From CAZVIJ01 sp964626735 (GTDB lineage Bacteria; Patescibacteriota; Dojkabacteria; JAOAGR01), in contig CAZVIJ010000032.1 in assembly GCA_964626735.1 (NCBI GenBank), forward strand, positions 1 through 20,107: DNA of 20,107 nt. Reading direction: 5' to 3'. Positions 15,194-20,107 of the stretch are shown piece by piece (within the stretch, counting starts at the first letter, position 1; every line of letters begins with the position of its first letter). Under the pieces are notes generated by a model. That model was not told the origin of the DNA. It did no database searches and worked only from the letters and a program-made list of their open reading frames with translations. The position numbers and the translations under genes were made by a program.

Positions 15194-16468
15194 CTACTTC
15201 CCTCCCCTGATCCGCTCTTCGATTCTCAGGAGCCTGTTGTATTTCGCGAGCCGTTCGCTTCTCGAGAGGGAACCCGTCTTAATTTGCCCGGTTCGCATTG
15301 CGACTACGAGATCTGCAATAAACGTATCTTCGGTCTCCCCCGAACGGTGGCTAACGATAGCGCTCATCCCGTTACGATGCGCAAGGTTGATGGCATCGAT
15401 CGTTTCCGATAGCGAGCCGATCTGGTTGAGCTTGATCAATATAGAATTCGATGCGCGCATGTCGATGCCCTTCTGAAGCCGTTCGACATTGGTTGCGTAG
15501 AAATCGTCGCCGACTACTTGGATCCGCTTCCCGAGCCGCTCGGTGAACATGTTCCAGCCTTCGAAGTCGTTTTGCTCGAGAGGATCTTCTATGCTGATGA
15601 TCGGATACCGGTTTACGAGGTCTTCGTAAAAATCGATCATTTCCTCCCTCGTATGATGGGTGGTCTCCCTATCGAGCTTTTCGTGGAGCGTATAGGTGCC
15701 GTCGCTGAAAAACTCGCTCGACGCGGGGTCCATAGCAATCGCAACATCATCGACCGGACGAAATCCAGCCTTTTCGATTGCTTTCATTATGTAATCGAGC
15801 GGCTCAGCATTCGACGAGAGGGATGGCGCGAATCCCCCCTCATCGCCGACGAGAGTCTGATACCCCGCTTCGTCCAACAGTTTCTTAAGATGCTGGAATA
15901 TTTCGGTTCCGTCTTCGAGCCTTTGCGCGAAGCTTGTTTGCGACATTGGCATAATCATATATTCCTGGAAATCCGCAGACTTGATCGCATGCTTTCCGCC
16001 GTTGATAACATTCATCATTGCGTGAGGAAGTACAAAAGGCTCGCTTTGTTTCGGAGAGAAGACCGATAGGTACTCGTAGAGCTCGAGGTTTCTCGACTTA
16101 CTTTCGGCAACTGCTGCTGCGAGCGAGACGGCGAGTATCGCGTTTGCCCCGAAATTGGCTTTGTTCTTCGTGCCGTCGGCGCGTATCATCGCCTCGTCGA
16201 GACGCCGCTGTTCCGATGCATCCATTCCCGTGAGCAAATGGGCGATTTCGTTATTGACATGGCCTACAGCTTTAAGTACCGACTTTCCACCGTATTTGCT
16301 TTGATCGCCGTCGCGAAGCTCGACTGCTTCGTAATCTCCGGTACTCGCGCCGCTGGGTACGCTGGCACGCCCCATGCTTCCGTCTTCTAGGAAAACATCT
16401 GCTTCCACGGTAGGGTTGCCGCGGGAATCGAGTATCTGCCGTCCGATGATTTTTACGATTTTAGCCAT
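15194..16468 (-). CDS. eno: Enolase (phosphopyruvate hydratase)
   Basis: Enolase converts 2-phosphoglycerate to phosphoenolpyruvate in glycolysis. The protein is 424 residues, normal length. Landmarks are RQILDSRGNPTVE, the SGASTG substrate loop, NFGANAILAVSLA, GDEGGFAPS, the metal ligands in SIEDPLEQNDFEGW and VGDDFYATN, the catalytic Lys in KLNQIGSLSET, and SHRSGETEDTFIADL. The usual GGSHADN loop reads GGKHAIK, a modest deviation. The ATG at 16468 is where enolase homology begins; the frame stays open far upstream (to 17233), but that extension is antisense to the amidase gene. A candidate promoter lies 10 nt upstream. It is divergent from the amidase gene. Confidence 0.96.
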   Translation of the reverse strand: MAKIVKIIGRQILDSRGNPTVEADVFLEDGSMGRASVPSGASTGDYEAVELRDGDQSKYGGKSVLKAVGHVNNEIAHLLTGMDASEQRRLDEAMIRADGTKNKANFGANAILAVSLAAAVAESKSRNLELYEYLSVFSPKQSEPFVLPHAMMNVINGGKHAIKSADFQEYMIMPMSQTSFAQRLEDGTEIFQHLKKLLDEAGYQTLVGDEGGFAPSLSSNAEPLDYIMKAIEKAGFRPVDDVAIAMDPASSEFFSDGTYTLHEKLDRETTHHTREEMIDFYEDLVNRYPIISIEDPLEQNDFEGWNMFTERLGKRIQVVGDDFYATNVERLQKGIDMRASNSILIKLNQIGSLSETIDAINLAHRNGMSAIVSHRSGETEDTFIADLVVAMRTGQIKTGSLSRSERLAKYNRLLRIEERIRGGK

Positions 16469-16478
16469 GATTTTCACT

Positions 16479-16506
16479 ATGTTACAATAATTGGAAATAT
16501 TGTCAT
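16479..16506. promoter_or_regulatory. Overlapping divergent promoter region between eno and the amidase gene
   Basis: For eno (minus strand), ATGACA (16501-16506, 5 of 6) and TAACAT (16479-16484, 4 of 6) are 16 nt apart, and the -10 ends 10 nt before the ATG, as at the PBP gene. For the amidase (plus strand), TACAAT (16483-16488, 5 of 6) lies 16 nt before its ATG. Only 36 nt separate the two start codons, so the promoters must overlap, and the eno -35 runs into the amidase start codon. Confidence 0.4.
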
Positions 16507-17251
16507 GAAGTTCATATACGAATATCGATATTTCGACCCCAAAGATTTCATCGAAATATACGCGCGAACCGACTGGTATATTCAGATGCATGATCTTCTG
16601 CGCGAATACTTTTTCGAATACCACGACAGGCAGGAAAAAATATACGGCGACTGGCAGCAGAAGCGTAAGGAAATCGTGATGATGACGTCGGAATTCTTGC
16701 GCGAAGGCGCGATCGGCCTTTCTAAGCGCCGCAATACGGACTTCGACAAAGGCAGGAAGCCGATCGATACCATCGTTATCCACCACTCGGGACATCCGTC
16801 TACTCAGCCGTTCGATTTCGCAAACGCCATGAACCTCATTAATGTCTACGCGAGGAAGTTCAGCGATCGATCTAAGCCGTACTACGGCATGCCGATCGCA
16901 TCCGGGCATTTCTATGAAGAAAAACCTATTTTCATAGCATACCACTACTTCATACTCGACGACGGCTCGTATACGAATTATCTGAAAGACGAATACGTCG
17001 GGCTCCATTGCGGAGATACCGATTACAACAATCGAAGCATCGCCCTCTGCTTTCACGATGAATTGGACGAGAGACAGCCAAGCGTCCGGGCGATCGAGGC
17101 AGCAAACGATATAATCTCCCGTTACCCCGGATGCCAGATTCTTGGCCATGGCGAGATCCAGCAGAACCGCTCCTGTCCCGGCACATCGTTCTACGGCGAA
17201 AACGGATGGAAGCATGCGTTGCGGTTGCCTCACTCTCCAATTTCAGTATGA
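16505..17251 (+). CDS. N-acetylmuramoyl-L-alanine amidase (Amidase_2/PGRP fold), no signal peptide
   Basis: The 248-residue protein has a C-terminal zinc amidase domain (about 85-235) that would cleave the bond between muramic acid and L-Ala of peptidoglycan. Visible elements are DTIVIHHSG (His93/His94), AYHYFILDDG (Tyr146, His147), the GLHCGDTDYNNRSIALCF segment, and ILGHGEIQQNRSCPG (His215, Cys224), consistent with intact zinc ligands. The first 85 residues are an aromatic- and charge-rich extension I do not recognise. No signal peptide or membrane segment is present, so how it would reach the wall is unclear. The stop overlaps the next gene by 4 nt (ATGA). A prophage-type endolysin is possible, but no other phage gene is nearby. 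Confidence 0.85.
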   Translation: MKFIYEYRYFDPKDFIEIYARTDWYIQMHDLLREYFFEYHDRQEKIYGDWQQKRKEIVMMTSEFLREGAIGLSKRRNTDFDKGRKPIDTIVIHHSGHPSTQPFDFANAMNLINVYARKFSDRSKPYYGMPIASGHFYEEKPIFIAYHYFILDDGSYTNYLKDEYVGLHCGDTDYNNRSIALCFHDELDERQPSVRAIEAANDIISRYPGCQILGHGEIQQNRSCPGTSFYGENGWKHALRLPHSPISV

Positions 17252-17252
17252 T
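17225..17252 (+). promoter_or_regulatory. Possible internal promoter TTGCCT-N16-TATGAT for the GT28 gene
   Basis: At the end of the amidase gene, TTGCCT (17225-17230, 4 of 6) and TATGAT (17247-17252, 5 of 6) are spaced by 16 nt. An in-frame ATG at 17260 begins exactly 7 nt after the -10, the same geometry as comM and grpE. It lies in coding sequence, so chance is a real alternative. Confidence 0.3.
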
Positions 17253-18408
17253 GGACAACATGACCCCAAGCAAACCAGTAAAGATCGTGATCACCAGCAT
17301 CGATGCAGGTGGCGGCCATAAAGAGCTCCAGAACAATTTCATGAGGACGCTTACTGGCCATCCCGAGCTCGATATAGTTGTCTACCATTCCGACAAGAAG
17401 TCGATCGAAAAACTGTACAAGGCGGTCAACAAGTTCCCCTGGCTTTGGGCACTCATTTACCAGTACGGCAATTTCAAGCCGTTCAGGATGCTAATAAAGC
17501 CGTTGCTTTCCGTCCGGGAAAAGAAGAATTTCAAGCGGTTTCTCAAGGCTGAAAAGCCTGACGTGCTCCTCAGCACGCATTTCATCCACAGCGTTCTCGG
17601 GAATCTTCTGAAAAAGAAGTTGAAGGCAGACTTTCAAGTTGTCTCGACCGTATACGATTACGGAAACCAAATACCGGAAACGCACAAATTCTCGCTGCCT
17701 GATTACTACCTCGTTCGCGATCAGTACACCAAGAGCTACGTGCAAAAGTTTTTCGACCCCGGAAAGATCTTGATTTTCGGAACAACCGTGCATGAAGGGT
17801 TTACGATCGCCCGACACACCTCGCGGATGAAAGCGCGTACGGAAATACACGAATACGTTAAGACCACGATCAATCGCGAGCTTGATCCCGCCAAGAATAC
17901 GGTGCTCGTGCTCGGCGGATCCGGTTGGGCCCGTAAGGCGAAGAGGCTTATCGAGCGGCTCGCCCGAACCCAACGCTATAATATCCTCGTCAATTGCGGA
18001 CGCGATACTACGTTTCGGGAATCGCTGGAGGGGAAAGCTGATATTTACCCAATCGGTTTTGTGGACCAAACGATATTGGCGCTACTGGAACGTGCAGCAG
18101 ATGTTGTCGTGCTCAGCTCGCTTGCGCCTGCAACCATGCATGAAGTGATGGAAGTGAATTCCTCGCCGCTCTTCGTCTACAACTACATTAAAGGCCAAGA
18201 AACCCACCATCTGCAAGTTATCAAGCAGTGGAACGTCGGCTTGTATGAACCGAATGCCGATCGGCTTGTCCACAAGATTCAAGATTATATGGATAATGCC
18301 GACGCTTACGAGAAGATGCTGGAGAATCAGCGAAAGATCCGCTCGGATGAATCCGAGAAAGCTTCTCACAATTACGAATTGTTCCTGAAGCTTGCGAATG
18401 GCAAGTGA
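17248..18408 (+). CDS. GT28 glycosyltransferase (MGDG synthase/UgtP-like)
   Basis: This 386-residue GT-B protein resembles monogalactosyl-diacylglycerol synthases and processive diacylglycerol glucosyltransferases, relatives of MurG. The N-terminal domain opens with VITSIDAGGGHKELQNNF (about 14-31), the GGGH loop of the family, followed by PDVLLSTHFIHSV and VVSTVYDYGNQ. The C-terminal domain contains VLVLGGSGWARKAKRLIERL, a GFVDQ...LLERAADVVV segment and a sugar-nucleotide-binding region near APATMHEVMEVNSSPLFVYN. It is expected at the inner face of the membrane, adding sugar to a lipid acceptor. The start at 17248 gives the 4-nt ATGA overlap; 17251 or 17260 are alternatives. It converges with a GT4 gene. 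The acceptor is inferred, not shown. Confidence 0.78.
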   Translation: MMDNMTPSKPVKIVITSIDAGGGHKELQNNFMRTLTGHPELDIVVYHSDKKSIEKLYKAVNKFPWLWALIYQYGNFKPFRMLIKPLLSVREKKNFKRFLKAEKPDVLLSTHFIHSVLGNLLKKKLKADFQVVSTVYDYGNQIPETHKFSLPDYYLVRDQYTKSYVQKFFDPGKILIFGTTVHEGFTIARHTSRMKARTEIHEYVKTTINRELDPAKNTVLVLGGSGWARKAKRLIERLARTQRYNILVNCGRDTTFRESLEGKADIYPIGFVDQTILALLERAADVVVLSSLAPATMHEVMEVNSSPLFVYNYIKGQETHHLQVIKQWNVGLYEPNADRLVHKIQDYMDNADAYEKMLENQRKIRSDESEKASHNYELFLKLANGK

Positions 18409-18417
18409 GCAGCATCG

Positions 18418-19650
18418 TTACGATTTGGTAACCACGAGCTTTTTGATCATGGTTTTCGTTTTCGACTTGAGCTTTGATTTTATTTTTTTTGCGGGAGTAA
18501 CTTTAATCGGTTTATTTTTGAATTCCTCGATGACATTCTTATAGACATCGATATATCGCCCTACGATCGCATCCCCCGAAAGAGCGCGAGCACTCTCTTC
18601 GGCATTTTTCGACATCCGCTCGAGCAATTCGCGGTCTTTATACAGCTTTTCGCAAAACTTGGGAAGCTGTGAGATTTCACGCTTAAATCCGTTCTCGCCG
18701 TCGACGACCAAATAGTCGACCGAATCGTCGTCGATCGAAACGACGGGCAATCCGACAGTCATCGCTTCCAGTATGGTACCGGGCTGGTTGTCGGAGGTCG
18801 AGGTAAAGAGGAAGCAGTCGCCTAATGACGCGAGGGCGCTTAGCGTGTCCTGCGTATACGTGCCTGCGAAGACGACTTTTCCTTCCAACCCGCGTTTCTC
18901 TACCAGAGCCTTGAGCCTGACTTCGTCTTGCCCTTTGCCGGCTATCAGGTACTTCATGTCGGGATACTGCTTGAGGAGCGGCTCGAGCATCTTGATGGCA
19001 CGATCGAGTCCCTTTTCTTTTGCGACTCGGCCGAACGTTATGAAAACGAAATCTTGAGGCTTGATGCCATACGCTGCGAGGAGCTTCTTGTCCTTGGCTA
19101 CCCGCTTGAGGTGCTGGTTATTCGGGATATTGATGAGATATTTGATTTTGCTGCGTAGTCCGATATCCAAAAGGTAGTGGCGAATCTTCGGCGACGGCGC
19201 AATCACGAGCTCCGAGTTATTGCAGACATAGCGGGTCTTTTGCCGAACCCACAGTTTATATGCCGGGATCTTGAAGTAATTGTAGGTCTCGACAAAGGTA
19301 TGGTACGTATGGATATGCGGGATACCCAGCCTCTTCGCGATGCTTACCGCAGTATTGCCGCCTTGCATAGTTTCGTGCGAGTGCAGAAGCTCGATATTAT
19401 GCTCCTTGAAGAAATCGATCGCTTGGCTTTTATAGAGGTATGCGATCTTGAGATCCGCATGAATACGCTTCGGATACGAGAGCGAACGGACCGGCAAGAT
19501 ATTTTCCGGGTATTCGTAGTTCTTTATCCTCGGAACGACAACATACGGGTTAACTCCCTGCTTTTTGAGCTCTTCCACGAGCTTGACGAGGCTGACGCTC
19601 ACGCCATTGAGGTTAGGATAGTACGTATTTGCAATCAGTCCAATATTCAT
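18418..19650 (-). CDS. GT4 glycosyltransferase, 1,2-diacylglycerol glucosyltransferase-like
   Basis: The 410-residue GT-B enzyme has the acceptor-domain pattern of diacylglycerol 3-glucosyltransferases: TYYPNLNGVSVSLVKLVEELKK, LLHSHETMQGG, and IPHIHTYHTFVETYNYFKIP (about 128-147). The nucleotide-sugar half has FITFGRVAKEKGLDRAI and the SDNQPGTILEAMTVGLPVVSID loop, where the first Glu of the usual EX7E motif is Asp. A strongly basic tail (about 380-410, many Lys) may bind the anionic membrane surface. The longer frame begins with TTG at 19665 directly against a TATAAT box; the ATG at 19650 matches homology better and has GAGGA 8 nt upstream. It converges on the GT28 gene with a 9-nt gap. The substrate call is inference from family resemblance. 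Confidence 0.8.
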   Translation of the reverse strand: MNIGLIANTYYPNLNGVSVSLVKLVEELKKQGVNPYVVVPRIKNYEYPENILPVRSLSYPKRIHADLKIAYLYKSQAIDFFKEHNIELLHSHETMQGGNTAVSIAKRLGIPHIHTYHTFVETYNYFKIPAYKLWVRQKTRYVCNNSELVIAPSPKIRHYLLDIGLRSKIKYLINIPNNQHLKRVAKDKKLLAAYGIKPQDFVFITFGRVAKEKGLDRAIKMLEPLLKQYPDMKYLIAGKGQDEVRLKALVEKRGLEGKVVFAGTYTQDTLSALASLGDCFLFTSTSDNQPGTILEAMTVGLPVVSIDDDSVDYLVVDGENGFKREISQLPKFCEKLYKDRELLERMSKNAEESARALSGDAIVGRYIDVYKNVIEEFKNKPIKVTPAKKIKSKLKSKTKTMIKKLVVTKS

Positions 19651-19665
19651 CGCGTTTGTCCTCAA

Positions 19666-19695
19666 ATTATAAAGAATAGGTACAAATTGTGTCTA
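19666..19695 (-). promoter_or_regulatory. Promoter TAGACA-N18-TATAAT of the GT4 gene
   Basis: On the minus strand, TAGACA (19690-19695, 5 of 6) is followed after 18 nt by a perfect TATAAT (19666-19671), 15 nt before the ATG at 19650. It lies in the 55-nt gap after the VirB4-type gene, so the GT4 gene has its own promoter. A transcript starting 7 nt after the box would begin inside or after the GAGGA motif. Confidence 0.6.
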
Positions 19696-19705
19696 CAGGC
19701 GGGTA

Positions 19706-20107
19706 TTAGGTTAATTTTCCCTCCTTCTTGAGCCTTTCGAGCTCGACTGGATTTGAGGTTACGTATATGTGCTCGGTCGGCGAAGCCTTTACGTTGATCG
19801 AAACGTGGTTGTTGCCCGCAAAAAAGAGACCGTTACCGGGCGGAACCGAGAGCAGGAACGCTTTTTCTCCTTCCGACAAATTGAATACGCCTGCAAGATA
19901 GTCGGCCGCGACGGGAGCTTGTCTGAAAAGGACTTGAATCGATGAGTTCGTAACGATAGCCCTTCCGTAATCAGTGCTGAGGAAGTCCTGGACATCCTGA
20001 GTGATCGTGGTGAGCCCCAAATAATACTTTCGGGCTCGTTTTGCGATCGAGTTGATGAAGAGAGCTGAATCTGGGTATTTCATCAAGATCCACGCTTCGT
20101 CGATAAC
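19706..20107 (-). CDS. VirB4/TraC-type secretion or conjugation ATPase, C-terminal part
   Basis: The frame is open at the window edge; 133 residues to the stop are visible. It begins at Walker B, VIDEAWILMKYPD, and continues with KRARKYYLGLTTITQDVQDFL, NSSIQVLFRQAP, and FNLSEGEKAFLLSVPPGNGLF, the conserved order at the end of VirB4/TraC ATPases that power type IV secretion or related pili. Residues typical of active ATPases (DE in Walker B, the TQD segment) are intact; Walker A lies outside. CPR genomes often carry such genes with PrgI-like and pilus genes, which may lie beyond 20107. The gene is upstream of the GT4 gene but separated from it by that gene's own promoter. Confidence 0.88.
   Translation of the reverse strand, partial: VIDEAWILMKYPDSALFINSIAKRARKYYLGLTTITQDVQDFLSTDYGRAIVTNSSIQVLFRQAPVAADYLAGVFNLSEGEKAFLLSVPPGNGLFFAGNNHVSINVKASPTEHIYVTSNPVELERLKKEGKLT

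Noticed and set aside
16469..17233. Open extension of the enolase frame giving a 679-codon reading frame
   Set aside because: Enolase homology starts at the ATG at 16468. The extension is antisense to the amidase gene, which has clear family motifs, and it shows no domain of its own.
17131..17247. N-terminal extension of the GT28 frame from ATG 17131
   Set aside because: It lies wholly within the amidase gene in another frame; GT28 homology starts near 17280, and the ATGA overlap at 17248 is the usual coupled start.

Overview
The window holds fifteen protein genes packed almost end to end, with no rRNA, tRNA, CRISPR array or insertion sequence that I can see. No gene-free stretch exceeds about 130 bases. 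Base composition is roughly balanced, and TGA is used as a stop codon (ends of comM, grpE, the amidase and the GT28 gene). Most start codons lack a clear Shine-Dalgarno sequence. The gene set, short gaps, single-membrane envelope proteins with Thr/Pro-rich linkers, a VirB4-type ATPase and a degenerate Fic regulator suggest a Patescibacteria (CPR) genome, perhaps Saccharibacteria-like. That placement is inference from gene content and style, not from a marker gene. Use of TGA as a stop argues against the SR1/Gracilibacteria code.

Left block (1-7797, all minus strand). In transcription order: a double-anchored surface protein with Ig-like domains, a membrane-anchored LysM/M23 peptidase, a GT-C type membrane glycosyltransferase (start overlapping the previous stop), the ComM/YifB AAA+ ATPase, and the first 406 codons of a class A penicillin-binding protein that leaves the window. 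TATAAT boxes sit in the gaps before the peptidase, comM and the PBP.

Middle block (7929-12732). Divergent from the surface protein is an O-antigen ligase/polymerase-like membrane protein with a TPR tail. It is followed by a Fic-fold protein with a wrecked catalytic motif and a C-terminal winged helix. Facing these is grpE, translationally coupled to a single-pass membrane protein of unknown function.

Right block (12791-20107). FtsK translocase and enolase lie on the minus strand. Divergent from enolase is an amidase (PGRP fold, no signal peptide) overlapping by 4 nt a GT28 diacylglycerol-glycosyltransferase-like gene. Converging on it is a GT4 enzyme resembling 1,2-diacylglycerol glucosyltransferases. 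The window ends in the C-terminal third of a VirB4/TraC-type secretion ATPase.

The main theme is envelope building: peptidoglycan synthesis and cutting, surface glycan assembly, glycolipid synthesis and a secretion ATPase, mixed with housekeeping genes (eno, ftsK, grpE, comM). The points most worth following are the pseudo-Fic transcription-factor-like protein, a recurring promoter arrangement that predicts leaderless mRNAs (and moves several start codons), and a possible surface-protein O-glycosylation module.
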